Source of the DNA: Pseudaeromonas sp963677375
Lineage (GTDB): Bacteria > Pseudomonadota > Gammaproteobacteria > Enterobacterales > Aeromonadaceae
Assembly (NCBI GenBank): GCA_963677375.2
Contig: CAXXIF010000011.1
Location: forward strand, 62,001 to 126,000
Direction: 5' to 3'
Length of the DNA: 64,000 nt
The notes beneath the pieces are model-generated. The model was not told the DNA's origin. It searched no databases and worked only from the letters and a program-made list of their open reading frames with translations. The position numbers and the translations under genes were made by a program. Positions 33,789 to 42,080 of this stretch are shown in pieces (the first letter of the stretch is position 1; the number at the start of each line of letters is the position of its first letter).

Positions 33789-34889
33789 ATGAGCCAACCC
33801 GCATGGGATCCAGCCCGTTACCCTGAGCAACTGACGGCAAAACAGCAGCAACTACAGGATTTGTTTGCCGAATTCTCACCTCCAACACTGGAACTCTTCG
33901 CCTCCGCCCCGGAGCACTACCGTATGCGGGCCGAGTTTCGCATCTGGCACGAAGCCGACGATCTCTACTACGCCATGTTCAATCAGGAGAGTAAGGAGCG
34001 GTATCGGGTCGATCAATTCCCCGCCGCCAGCTTACTGATCAATCAGTTGATGCCGCGGCTATTGGCAGCCCTGAAGCCTCATGCCTGCCTGCGTCTCAAG
34101 CTCTTTCAGGTCGATTTTCTGAGCACCCTCAGTGGCGAAGCCATCATCAGCTTGCTCTATCACCGCAAGTTGAATGCCGAGTGGGAACAGACTGCTCGCA
34201 ATCTGCGTCAGCAGTTACGTGATGAAGGATTCAACGTCGAACTGATCGGCCGCGCCCATAAGCAAAAAATTGTCCTGGAACGGGACTATGTGATTGAACG
34301 TCTGCAGGTGGCAGGACGCGAGCTGCAGTACATGCAAGTTGAAAACAGCTTTACCCAGCCCAATGCCGGCATGAATCAACAGATGCTGGAGTGGGCGCTG
34401 GATGTCACCCGGAATGCCGAAGGGGATTTGCTGGAACTATATTGCGGAAATGGCAACTTTTCCTTGGCCATGGCTCGCAATTTCAACCAGGTGCTGGCCA
34501 CCGAAATCGCCAAGCCATCGGTGGACTCGGCGCAGTTCAATATCGCGGCCAATGGTCTGGACAACGTCAAGATCCTGCGCATGTCGGCGGAAGAATTTAC
34601 CATGGCGATCCGTGGTGAACGGGAGTTTAACCGTCTCAAGGGGATCGACCTGCAGAGCTATCACTGCAATACCATCTTTGTCGATCCACCACGGGCCGGT
34701 TTGGACCAGGCAACTCTCGACATGGTGCAAGGCTATGAACGAATCCTGTATATCTCTTGCAACCCGCTGACACTGCAACAGAATCTGCAACAACTCACCC
34801 AAAGTCACCGCATCGAGCGGTTTGCCCTGTTCGATCAGTTCCCGTATACCCACCATATGGAGAGCGGCGTCTGGCTGGTTCGCCGCTGA
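33789..34889 (+). CDS. trmA: tRNA (uracil-5-)-methyltransferase TrmA
   Basis: 366 aa, the same length as E. coli TrmA, which makes m5U54 in the tRNA T loop. S-adenosylmethionine site LLELYCGNGNFSLAM, DPPRAGLD motif, and catalytic Cys in ILYISCNPLTL; the last His-Met-Glu (HHMESGVWLV) includes the general base. Start MSQPAWDPARYPEQL matches the family; the open frame extends upstream without support. Divergent from the DUF5610 gene. Confidence 0.96.
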   Translation: MSQPAWDPARYPEQLTAKQQQLQDLFAEFSPPTLELFASAPEHYRMRAEFRIWHEADDLYYAMFNQESKERYRVDQFPAASLLINQLMPRLLAALKPHACLRLKLFQVDFLSTLSGEAIISLLYHRKLNAEWEQTARNLRQQLRDEGFNVELIGRAHKQKIVLERDYVIERLQVAGRELQYMQVENSFTQPNAGMNQQMLEWALDVTRNAEGDLLELYCGNGNFSLAMARNFNQVLATEIAKPSVDSAQFNIAANGLDNVKILRMSAEEFTMAIRGEREFNRLKGIDLQSYHCNTIFVDPPRAGLDQATLDMVQGYERILYISCNPLTLQQNLQQLTQSHRIERFALFDQFPYTHHMESGVWLVRR

Positions 34890-34907
34890 GCCTCAGCCAA
34901 ACAACAA

Positions 34908-34926
34908 GGGCAGCCGGTGGCTGCCC
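34908..34926. terminator. Hairpin between trmA and bfd
   Basis: GGGCAGCC (34908-34915), loop GGT, GGCTGCCC (34919-34926). On the minus strand it is followed by TTGTTGTTTG, so it may end the bfd transcript; on the plus strand no T tract follows. Confidence 0.55.
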
Positions 34927-34956
34927 TAAGCGTCACAAACGTCAATAGTAGTGGCC

Positions 34957-35211
34957 TCAAGCCACCTGGCGAGAATCCGCACCCGCTGTGGACTCATCCT
35001 CATACAGATGAATGTGCGTCACTCGCGCGGCAGAACCAGGCTCGCTGATATGATAGAAACGGTTGACCATCTGCCGGGCGGCGCAGGTGCAACGCCCGCA
35101 TTGCGTCCCAACTTTCAACTCCTGTCGCAACTCACGCATCCCGACATTGCCCCCGGCGAGCAGAGCCGTAATCTGGGTATCGGTAACACCGTTGCACAAG
35201 CAGACGTACAT
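34957..35211 (-). CDS. bfd: Bacterioferritin-associated ferredoxin Bfd
   Basis: 84 aa. [2Fe-2S] protein with the Bfd cysteine pattern: MYVCLCNGVTD (Cys4, Cys6) and GTQCGRCTCAA (Cys38, Cys41). Family members reduce ferric iron in bacterioferritin by docking at the haem sites so that iron is released. About 20 residues longer than E. coli Bfd (64 aa), with a C-terminal extension HIHLYEDESTAGADSRQVA of unknown role. Divergent from the two bacterioferritin genes, with a Fur-like box between. Confidence 0.93.
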   Translation of the reverse strand: MYVCLCNGVTDTQITALLAGGNVGMRELRQELKVGTQCGRCTCAARQMVNRFYHISEPGSAARVTHIHLYEDESTAGADSRQVA

Positions 35212-35241
35212 AATTTCGCTCTCAATTTAACCACTCTTTCT

Positions 35242-35256
35242 TGATAATAATTATCA
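35242..35256. promoter_or_regulatory. Fur-like box between bfd and the bacterioferritin genes
   Basis: TGATAATAATTATCA, a near-perfect palindrome matching the GATAAT-type Fur repeats. It lies 31 nt upstream of bfd and 155 nt upstream of the first bacterioferritin gene, so direct control of bfd (iron-starvation induction) is the simplest reading. Confidence 0.75.
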
Positions 35257-35410
35257 CTACCTGGCATTTCAACTATTTCATGTATCCATAACGTCATTTT
35301 TGAGCAAAAAACAGACGAAGCATTAGGCACGTAGGAAGCAGAGCGCTTAATCTGAATACGTTGAACCACTCGGAAATCCCTCGACACTCTTGTGCGCAAA
35401 GGAGAATCCT

Positions 35411-35878
35411 ATGCAAGGTGACCCCCATGTCATTGCCCTATTGAACAAGGTTCTGACCAGCGAATTAACCAGTATCAACCAGTTCTTCCTCCATGCCCGC
35501 TTATTTCGTCATCAAGGGCTCAACAAGCTCAACGACAAGACCTACAAAAAGTCCATTCAGGATATGAAACAGGCGGATGCCCTGATTGAGCGCATCCTGT
35601 TTCTGGAAGGGCTGCCCAACCTGCAGCAATTGGGACACCTGAAAATTGGTGAACATCCTCAGGAAATGCTCAGCTGTGATGAACGGTTTGAGCAAGAACA
35701 GTTGCCATTGCTCCGTCAGGCGATCAGCGCCTGTGAACAGGCCAGTGATTACGTCAGCCGAGATCTGCTCGAGGAGATTCTCGAAGACGAAGAGGCGTAT
35801 CTGGACTGGCTGGAAACCCAACAACAGCTCATCCATAGCACAGGACTGGCTAACTATCTGCAAAGCATGATTGCATAA
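35411..35878 (+). CDS. Bacterioferritin subunit, haem-binding type with degenerate ferroxidase site
   Basis: 155 aa, aligning without gaps to E. coli Bfr. The haem ligand Met52 is kept (SIQDMKQAD), as are Glu18, Glu94 and Glu127. Three di-iron ligands are changed: Glu51 to Asp, His54 to Gln and His130 to Tyr. So this subunit should bind haem at the dimer interface but be poor at iron oxidation. The start MQGDPHVI at 35411 has AAGGAG upstream. Only 10 nt separate it from the second subunit gene, so the two are co-transcribed. This matches the haem-type subunit of heteromeric bacterioferritins described in Pseudomonas putida. Confidence 0.93.
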   Translation: MQGDPHVIALLNKVLTSELTSINQFFLHARLFRHQGLNKLNDKTYKKSIQDMKQADALIERILFLEGLPNLQQLGHLKIGEHPQEMLSCDERFEQEQLPLLRQAISACEQASDYVSRDLLEEILEDEEAYLDWLETQQQLIHSTGLANYLQSMIA

Positions 35879-35888
35879 GGAGCTCGTG

Positions 35889-36356
35889 ATGAAAGGTAAA
35901 ACCAATGTCATTGCCGCACTCAATACATTACTCGCCAGCGAGCTCTCGGCTATGGATCAATATTTTATTCATTCCCAGATGTACCAGGATTGGGGTCTCA
36001 ACAAACTGTATGAGCGCATCGGCCATGAGTTCGATGATGAGAAAGGACATGCCACCCTGCTGATCAGTCGGATCTTGTTCCTCGAAGGTATCCCCGATCT
36101 AACGACCCGCGACCCTATTCAGGTCGGCAAAGATGTTCCCCAGATGCTGCAAAATGATCTGCAACTGGAATATGACGTAGCGACCGCCTTGAAACAGGCC
36201 ATCAAGCTTTGTGAGCAGGAGCAGGATTACCAGACCCGAGAGATTTTGGAAAAATTACTCGAAGATACTGAAGATGATCATGCCTACTGGCTGGAAAAAC
36301 AGCTCGGCCTGATCAAGATGCTGGGTTTGCCCAATTATCTGCAAAGCCAGATGTAG
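35889..36356 (+). CDS. Bacterioferritin subunit, ferroxidase type without haem ligand
   Basis: 155 aa, MKGKTNVIAALNTLLASEL. All six di-iron ligands are present by alignment to E. coli Bfr: Glu18, Glu51, His54, Glu94, and the Glu/His pair in LLEDTEDDHAYW (one residue longer than E. coli). Position 52, the haem Met, is Lys (DEKGHA). It should therefore oxidise and load iron but not bind haem on its own, complementing the preceding subunit. AAGGAG precedes the ATG. The strong terminator at 36370 closes the two-gene operon. Confidence 0.94.
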   Translation: MKGKTNVIAALNTLLASELSAMDQYFIHSQMYQDWGLNKLYERIGHEFDDEKGHATLLISRILFLEGIPDLTTRDPIQVGKDVPQMLQNDLQLEYDVATALKQAIKLCEQEQDYQTREILEKLLEDTEDDHAYWLEKQLGLIKMLGLPNYLQSQM

Positions 36357-36369
36357 ATTGTACGGATAG

Positions 36370-36396
36370 AAAAAAGGCACCTAGGGTGCCTTTTTT
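36370..36396. terminator. Bidirectional terminator between bacterioferritin and malic enzyme
   Basis: A6-GGCACC (36370-36381), loop TAG, GGTGCC-T6 (36385-36396). Serves both convergent genes. Confidence 0.92.
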
Positions 36397-36416
36397 CATC
36401 TCGGCTCTCGAACACT

Positions 36417-37658
36417 TCAGAGCATGTAGTGATCCGGCAAGGCCAGACGCGCCACACCCGAATCAACCGCCGCCAATGCAACAGCCCGAGCCACCCGAGG
36501 GAGTAAGCGGGGGTCCATGGGTTTGGGAATCACATACTCGGGGCCAAAGTGCAATTCACGGACATCGGCCGCCTCGAGCACTTCAGCGGGAACCGGCTCC
36601 TTCGCCAGCTGCCGCAAGGCTTCCACCGCCGCCTTTTTCATTTCGAGATTGATGCGACTGGCCCGGACATCCAGCGCCCCGCGAAACAAGAACGGAAAAC
36701 AGAGCACATTGTTAACCTGGTTGGGGTAATCCGAACGACCCGTCCCCATAATCAGGTCATCCCGTACCGAATGAGCCAACGCCGGATCGATTTCCGGATC
36801 GGGATTGGAGCAGGCAAAGATCACCGGGCGCGGCGCCATCAAGGCCACCTCTTCGGCACCTAACAGGTTTGCTCCCGACACCCCAACAAAGATATCGGCG
36901 CCCTCGATGGCTTCGCGCAGGGTTCGAGCTCCGGCATCGTTGATAAATCGAGGTTTCTGTCCGTTCAGATCGGTGCGATCGGAACGAATCACCCCATGGC
37001 GATCGACCATAAACAGCTTTTCCTGGCGGGCTCCACAGGCGATCAATAAGTCCATGCAGGCCACACCGGCAGCCCCGGCCCCCAGACAGACAATCCGGCA
37101 CTCCGCCAACTGTTTACCCTGTATTTCCAGAGCATTGAGCATACCGGCGGCGGTTACAATCGCAGTACCATGTTGGTCATCGTGGAAGACCGGCACCTTG
37201 CAGCGCTCAATCAACGCCTGCTCAATCTCGAAACACTCCGGCGCCTTGATATCTTCCAGATTGATGCCACCAAAAGTATCGGCAATGTTGGCCACGGTAC
37301 GGATAAAATCGTCAGTATCGGTATGCGTGACTTCAATATCGATGGCGTCAATCCCGGCAAAGCGTTTGAATAACAACGCCTTGCCTTCCATGACTGGTTT
37401 GGAGGCCAGCGGGCCGAGATTACCGAGACCTAAAATCGCGGTACCATTGGTAATCACAGCCACCAGATTGGCCTTCGAGGTATAGCGATAGGCCTCATCA
37501 GGATTGGCCGCAATTTCACGGACCGGTTCCGCCACTCCGGGGCTATACGCCAGCGTCAGATCCAGAGCCGTTTCTGCCGACTTGGTCAGTTGGATAGCGA
37601 TCTTGCCTGGAGTCGGATAGGCGTGATAAGCCAGAGCTTGTTGTCGAAGATCGGACAT
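36417..37658 (-). CDS. Malic enzyme, short form
   Basis: 413 aa. Oxidative decarboxylation of malate to pyruvate. Contains YSPGVAEPVREIA, GTAILGLGNLGPLASKPVMEGK, FHDDQHGTAIV and the NAD(P)-binding GAGAAGVACMDLLI. It has only the malic-enzyme part: the phosphotransacetylase-like domain that makes E. coli MaeB about 760 aa is absent, so this resembles the about 410-aa enzymes of Vibrio and Bacillus (YtsJ). NAD versus NADP use is not decidable by eye. ATG at 37658 is supported by GAGGGA; the open frame continues upstream without family similarity. Confidence 0.93.
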   Translation of the reverse strand: MSDLRQQALAYHAYPTPGKIAIQLTKSAETALDLTLAYSPGVAEPVREIAANPDEAYRYTSKANLVAVITNGTAILGLGNLGPLASKPVMEGKALLFKRFAGIDAIDIEVTHTDTDDFIRTVANIADTFGGINLEDIKAPECFEIEQALIERCKVPVFHDDQHGTAIVTAAGMLNALEIQGKQLAECRIVCLGAGAAGVACMDLLIACGARQEKLFMVDRHGVIRSDRTDLNGQKPRFINDAGARTLREAIEGADIFVGVSGANLLGAEEVALMAPRPVIFACSNPDPEIDPALAHSVRDDLIMGTGRSDYPNQVNNVLCFPFLFRGALDVRASRINLEMKKAAVEALRQLAKEPVPAEVLEAADVRELHFGPEYVIPKPMDPRLLPRVARAVALAAVDSGVARLALPDHYML

Positions 37659-37877
37659 CAGCGGTTCCCTCAGCAGCAGGTTGAAAAAGAGATAATGCCC
37701 CAGATCGGGTATTATGGATGATGAAATCATATGCTCCCTGTCTGGCTTCACAAGGGCTGTCCGAGTCTTGCAGTGGGAATATTTTCCAAACCCATGCCGT
37801 ACCATGTCCCTGCGTAGCATCTCTCGATACAGAACGGGAAGCAGGTTTTCTTTTTGAGCACGACAACGAATAACATC

Positions 37878-38549
37878 ATGAACCAACGCACCTATTGCCA
37901 ACGCTGTGAACGGCCGAGTTCCCGCTGCGTCTGTACATTGGCGACCCAAGTCAAACTCCCCTGGCGTCTGGTCGTGCTGCAAGACCCCGGCGAGAAGAAA
38001 CAGGCCAAAGGCAGTGTGGCTTTGCTGCGGGCCTGCCTACCGGAACTCACGGTATGGTGCAGCCCGGACTTTGCTCATCATCCAGAACTGGATGAGCTAC
38101 TGGCTGATCCGAAGTGGCAATGCGTGCTGCTCTACCCCGGCGATAGGGTCCTACCGGTCGAGGAGTGGAGCGGCTCCGCGCATCGCCACCTATGTTTCAT
38201 TGTTCTGGACGGCACCTGGCGCAAGAGCCTGAAGCTCCTGCACAGTCATCCGCAGCTGGCTCGTCTGCCCCGGGTCGCCCTGAGGCAATCCGCTCCCAGC
38301 CGTTATCTCATCCGCAAGTCCCCACGCCAGGATGGACTCTCAACCTTTGAGGCCGTCAGCGGCCTGCTGGCCGAATGGCAAGCCCGTCATGGCTCAGCGT
38401 CAGGAGTTCAGGATGCAGAGCGTCTGTTCGCCTGTTTCGCCCGCTGGATTGATCGCGAGCTGGCGGCGCTGCCAACTGAGATCCGTGCTCGTTACCCGAC
38501 GAGACAACCAACAACCATCACCACCCCGGAAGCCATATTACAGCCATAA
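37878..38549 (+). CDS. tapT: tRNA-uridine aminocarboxypropyltransferase TapT (DTW domain)
   Basis: 223 aa. DTW-domain protein homologous to E. coli TapT/YfiP, which makes acp3U47 in tRNA. The N-terminal Cys cluster TYCQRCERPSSRCVC likely binds zinc. The DTW signature appears as VLDGTWRKSLKLLH, followed by LRQSAPSRYLIRK and STFEAV, all typical. I use the ATG at 37878, since the protein then begins MNQRTYCQRC; a TTG 24 nt upstream is also in frame. Divergent from the malic enzyme. Confidence 0.9.
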   Translation: MNQRTYCQRCERPSSRCVCTLATQVKLPWRLVVLQDPGEKKQAKGSVALLRACLPELTVWCSPDFAHHPELDELLADPKWQCVLLYPGDRVLPVEEWSGSAHRHLCFIVLDGTWRKSLKLLHSHPQLARLPRVALRQSAPSRYLIRKSPRQDGLSTFEAVSGLLAEWQARHGSASGVQDAERLFACFARWIDRELAALPTEIRARYPTRQPTTITTPEAILQP

Positions 38550-38577
38550 AAAAAGCGCCCCGAAAGGCGCCTTTTTT
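38550..38577. terminator. Terminator between tapT and rpmE
   Basis: A7 then GCGCC, loop CCGAAA region, GGCGC-C-T6: stem with one bulge, A tract and T tract on either side, between convergent genes. Confidence 0.82.
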
Positions 38578-38591
38578 GCGGTCGGCAAGAA

Positions 38592-38807
38592 TTATTTCTT
38601 GCTGCCCAGAGCGCCGAAGCGCTTGTTGAAGCGGTCAACACGACCACCGGTGTCAACCATCTTCTGCTTGCCAGTGTAGAACGGGTGGCATGCAGAGCAG
38701 ACGTCGAGGTTCAAATCGCGACCACCAGTGGAGTTGATTTGGAATTCGTTACCGCAAGAGCACTTGACGTTGATCGCTTTGTACTCTGGGTGGATACCTT
38801 GTTTCAT
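38592..38807 (-). CDS. rpmE: 50S ribosomal protein L31, zinc form
   Basis: 71 aa, MKQGIHPEYKAINVKCSCGN. The four Cys of the zinc-binding (C+) type are present (CSCG and CSACH), so under zinc starvation it would be expected to be replaced by a zinc-free paralogue elsewhere. Conserved STGGRDLNLDVCS and GGRVDRFNKRF. The ATG at 38807 follows AGAGG; a TTG two codons upstream is less likely. Confidence 0.96.
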   Translation of the reverse strand: MKQGIHPEYKAINVKCSCGNEFQINSTGGRDLNLDVCSACHPFYTGKQKMVDTGGRVDRFNKRFGALGSKK

Positions 38808-38950
38808 GGACAACCTCTATATTTAGGCCGTGTCGCCATCCAGCCTCACGCCAGACACCACACGAATTGGAACGGATGTTTTAAGGGTGCGAATAATATA
38901 GGATCGATCCACGCAGCCGCAAGTATGATCGCAGAAAAAACAGGCAACCA

Positions 38951-41167
38951 GTGAGCGAAATGATCTCCTACCTCCCCATCCGAGTCGCCCTTCCGGTGCC
39001 GTTGCGTCGTCAATTCGACTATTTGGCCCCCCAGCCCTTGCCTGCTATCGGTTGCCGGGTGCGGGTCAGCTTTGGTCGCCAACTGCTGGTTGGCCTGGTA
39101 ACCGGCCACCCCGAACAGAGCGATCTGCCACTGGAAAAGCTCAAACCGATCGCTGAACAGCTGGATCGCTCGCCTCTGCTTCCCGAGTCCCTCTGGCAAT
39201 TATTGCTCTGGAGTGCCCAGTATTATCAGCATCCACTGGGTGAAGTGCTACAACATGCCCTGCCGGTGTTACTGCGCCAGGGGGAGCCCGCCATCCGCCG
39301 CCCGCTGGAGAGTTGGCGCCTCACAACGTCGGGTGCCGCCAATGATTATGTGCCGGGGAAAAACGCCCTGCGCCAGCAGCTGGCATTGCAACTGTTGCAG
39401 GATGGCCCGCTCACCGCCGCTGACTTGCGGGAGGCAGGCGTCGAGACCCAGGTGCTGGCCAAACTGGCCGCCAAAAACGTGGTGGAAGCCATCGATCTGC
39501 TGACACTGCAGGAAGATTGGCGCGACAACCTTCTGCTCCATGAATCCGATCAACACCAGCTCAACACCGAACAGGCGCTGGCTGTGGCTCAAGTCCAGAG
39601 TCAGGGCTCCGCCTTCGGCGTCTTTTTGCTGGATGGCGTGACCGGCTCCGGCAAGACGGAAGTGTATCTACAACTGATCGCACCGGTACTGGCCCGCGGC
39701 CAGCAAGTGCTGGTACTGGTACCCGAGATAGGCCTGACCCCCCAGACCCTGCAGCGTTTTCGGCGCCGTTTTGCCGCCCCCATCCTCACCCTGCACTCCG
39801 GCATGAATGATCGCGAACGGCTGGAATCCTGGCTGGCTTGCCAGAGTGGCGAGGCGGCGATCCTGATCGGCACCCGCTCGGCACTGTTTACCCCGTTCCG
39901 GGATCTGGGGCTGATCCTCATCGACGAAGAACATGATGGCTCGTTCAAACAGCAGGAGGGGTTTCGCTATCACGCTCGGGATCTGGCCGTCATGCGGGCA
40001 CGGCTGGACGCCTGCCCGATCCTGCTCGGCTCGGCGACCCCATCACTGGAAACCGTGCAAAATGCCCGCAGTGGCAAGTACCAGCTCCTGCGGCTGAGCC
40101 AGCGCGCCGGGGGTGCCAGTGTGGCGCAGCAGGTGGTGCTGGATATCAAGGAGGTGCCGCTGCAGGCCGGGGTTTCGCCCCAGTTGTTGCAGCTGATGGA
40201 GAGTCACCTAGTCGCTGGAAATCAGGTGATGCTGTTCCTGAATCGCCGGGGCTACGCTCAATCCCTGCTCTGCCATCACTGTGGCTGGACCGCCGCCTGC
40301 GGCCGTTGTGATGCCTACTATACCTGGCACCAGGGAAGCCGACGGCTGCACTGCCACCATTGCGACAGCCAACGCCCGGTACCCACAGCCTGTCCGGAGT
40401 GTGGCAGTACCGAGCTGCAAGGGACCGGCGTCGGCACCGAACAGGTCGAAGCCTTGCTGAGTCAGCATTTTCCCCGATTTCGCACCATCCGTATCGATCG
40501 GGACAACACCCGGCGCAAGGGGGAGCTGGAGGCCCATCTGGAGGGTATTCGCCACGGTGAGTATCAGATCCTGATCGGCACCCAGATGCTGGCCAAGGGG
40601 CACCATTTCCCGAACGTCACCCTGGTCGGCTTGCTAGATGTGGATAGTGCGCTGTTTTCACAAGATTTTCGAGCCACCGAACGACTGGCCCAACTCTATA
40701 CCCAGGTGGCTGGCCGCGCGGGCCGAGCCAGCAAGCCGGGTTTGGTCGTGCTGCAGAGTCACCATCCAGGTCACCTGTTGCTGCAAGATTTGGTACAGAA
40801 TGGGTACGAACATTTCGCCCGCACCTGTTTGCAGGAGCGCAGTCTGTTAGGGTTACCCCCCTTCGCTTTCCAGGCCCTGCTACGCAGCGAGGCCGTGCAC
40901 AAGGTAAACGTCGAACAGTTCATGCTGGAGGTGGCCGGGCTCATCATGGCCCGTCGGGCTCTCTACCCCGGCCTGCAGATGATCGGACCTATCTCGGCGC
41001 TGATGGAGCGCCGCGCGGGCAAGTACCGGATGCAACTGCTGTTGCAGGCCCCCCAGCGACCACCGCTGGCACATCTACTGACCCAGATACTGCCGGAGAT
41101 CGAGGCGCTGCCCAGTGGCCGCAAGGCCCGTTGGTCACTGGATGTGGACCCGCAGGAGCTCTTTTAG
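38951..41167 (+). CDS. priA: Primosomal helicase PriA
   Basis: 738 aa. Restarts stalled replication forks: binds D-loops and loads DnaB. The N-terminal 3'-DNA-binding domain begins VALPVPLRRQFDYL. Helicase motifs: Walker A DGVTGSGKTEVY, DEEH box LIDEEHDGSFKQQ, motif III LLGSATPSLET. The zinc-binding insert CHHCGWTAACGRCDAYY ... CHHCDS ... CPECGS is followed by GTEQVEALL and AGRAGRAS. The start is GTG at 38951 (MSEM...) with AGG upstream; ATG at 38960 is possible. rpmE is divergent, as in E. coli. Confidence 0.96.
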   Translation: MSEMISYLPIRVALPVPLRRQFDYLAPQPLPAIGCRVRVSFGRQLLVGLVTGHPEQSDLPLEKLKPIAEQLDRSPLLPESLWQLLLWSAQYYQHPLGEVLQHALPVLLRQGEPAIRRPLESWRLTTSGAANDYVPGKNALRQQLALQLLQDGPLTAADLREAGVETQVLAKLAAKNVVEAIDLLTLQEDWRDNLLLHESDQHQLNTEQALAVAQVQSQGSAFGVFLLDGVTGSGKTEVYLQLIAPVLARGQQVLVLVPEIGLTPQTLQRFRRRFAAPILTLHSGMNDRERLESWLACQSGEAAILIGTRSALFTPFRDLGLILIDEEHDGSFKQQEGFRYHARDLAVMRARLDACPILLGSATPSLETVQNARSGKYQLLRLSQRAGGASVAQQVVLDIKEVPLQAGVSPQLLQLMESHLVAGNQVMLFLNRRGYAQSLLCHHCGWTAACGRCDAYYTWHQGSRRLHCHHCDSQRPVPTACPECGSTELQGTGVGTEQVEALLSQHFPRFRTIRIDRDNTRRKGELEAHLEGIRHGEYQILIGTQMLAKGHHFPNVTLVGLLDVDSALFSQDFRATERLAQLYTQVAGRAGRASKPGLVVLQSHHPGHLLLQDLVQNGYEHFARTCLQERSLLGLPPFAFQALLRSEAVHKVNVEQFMLEVAGLIMARRALYPGLQMIGPISALMERRAGKYRMQLLLQAPQRPPLAHLLTQILPEIEALPSGRKARWSLDVDPQELF

Positions 41168-41268
41168 GCTCTGGAGTCCAACCCTATGCCGATCCGTCAT
41201 CGCTCACCTAGCCACCAGTGCAATTTGCAAACGACGGCTGTTTGCAACGCAAAATGAAAAGCCGAGAC

Positions 41269-41844
41269 TCAGTGCAGACGCAGCGGTTCATGAACCACAT
41301 TCATTAAAAAACGTACTGCGTCGCTGCAGTCATCACTCGCCAGCAACTCAAGTTTCTGCTCACCGGAGAGCGGCAGCACCTCCAGCCAACGCTGGGCGAC
41401 CCAACAGGCATTTTCCCACTCGGGCTGTGGATAATAGGCTGCAAAATCAGGGTGTTCCTCAAATAGCTCCCCCAGTTTGCGCGCCAGAATATCTTGACGG
41501 GGAGCCAGCTCGATAGCTTGCCAATTCGGCAGAGGGGTTACCTCTCCCATCAGCAAACCGTCACTGCCAACCTCGATACGGTGTAGTTGATAACGTTCGA
41601 TGCCTCGCACCGTGATCCCCAGAGCCCCATCCGCTAACTGATTGAAATCTATCACTTCGACTCGAGTACCCATGGCCAGTAATGGCATCTGGCCATCCTC
41701 GCGACCTGTGCCCAACAGACAGAGACCGAAGCCATGGGGCTGGCTCAACGTCAGCATGCGCAGATACCGGGGCTCGAACAACCGCAGGGGCAGTATTCCT
41801 CCCGGCAACAGATGAACATTTAATGGAAACAGAGGTAGGCGCAT
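41269..41844 (-). CDS. LON substrate-binding domain protein
   Basis: 191 aa. Stand-alone version of the Lon protease N-terminal domain: MRLPLFPLNVHLLPGGILPLRLFEPRYLRML at the start and GFGLCLLG, VEVIDFNQLADG, GITVRGIERYQL later. No ATPase or protease domain, so it is not a protease; family members are uncharacterised and may bind substrates. Two ATGs are adjacent (41847 and 41844); GGGAGGGG is better spaced for 41844. It replaces cytR in the priA to ftsN region as arranged in E. coli, and lies opposite to priA and argS. Confidence 0.82.
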   Translation of the reverse strand: MRLPLFPLNVHLLPGGILPLRLFEPRYLRMLTLSQPHGFGLCLLGTGREDGQMPLLAMGTRVEVIDFNQLADGALGITVRGIERYQLHRIEVGSDGLLMGEVTPLPNWQAIELAPRQDILARKLGELFEEHPDFAAYYPQPEWENACWVAQRWLEVLPLSGEQKLELLASDDCSDAVRFLMNVVHEPLRLH

Positions 41845-42080
41845 CATTTCCCCTCCCGGTAACGCATGCCAGTCAAGGCGCTGCAATCGAGGATGTTGAT
41901 CAAGGCAGTCATCGCTTATCGGGCGGCTAGCCCGGCTTGCCTCACCCTTCCTCCTGAGCAAAGCATAAATCCAGCCAACCCGCATCTGGCGGCAGAGGTA
42001 GTCAGGACGCGCTATTCAGAGTAAAATTTGCCCCCTTATAAATTCGTAGTACCAATGTTTCCAAATGTGGGTGGGCAGAG

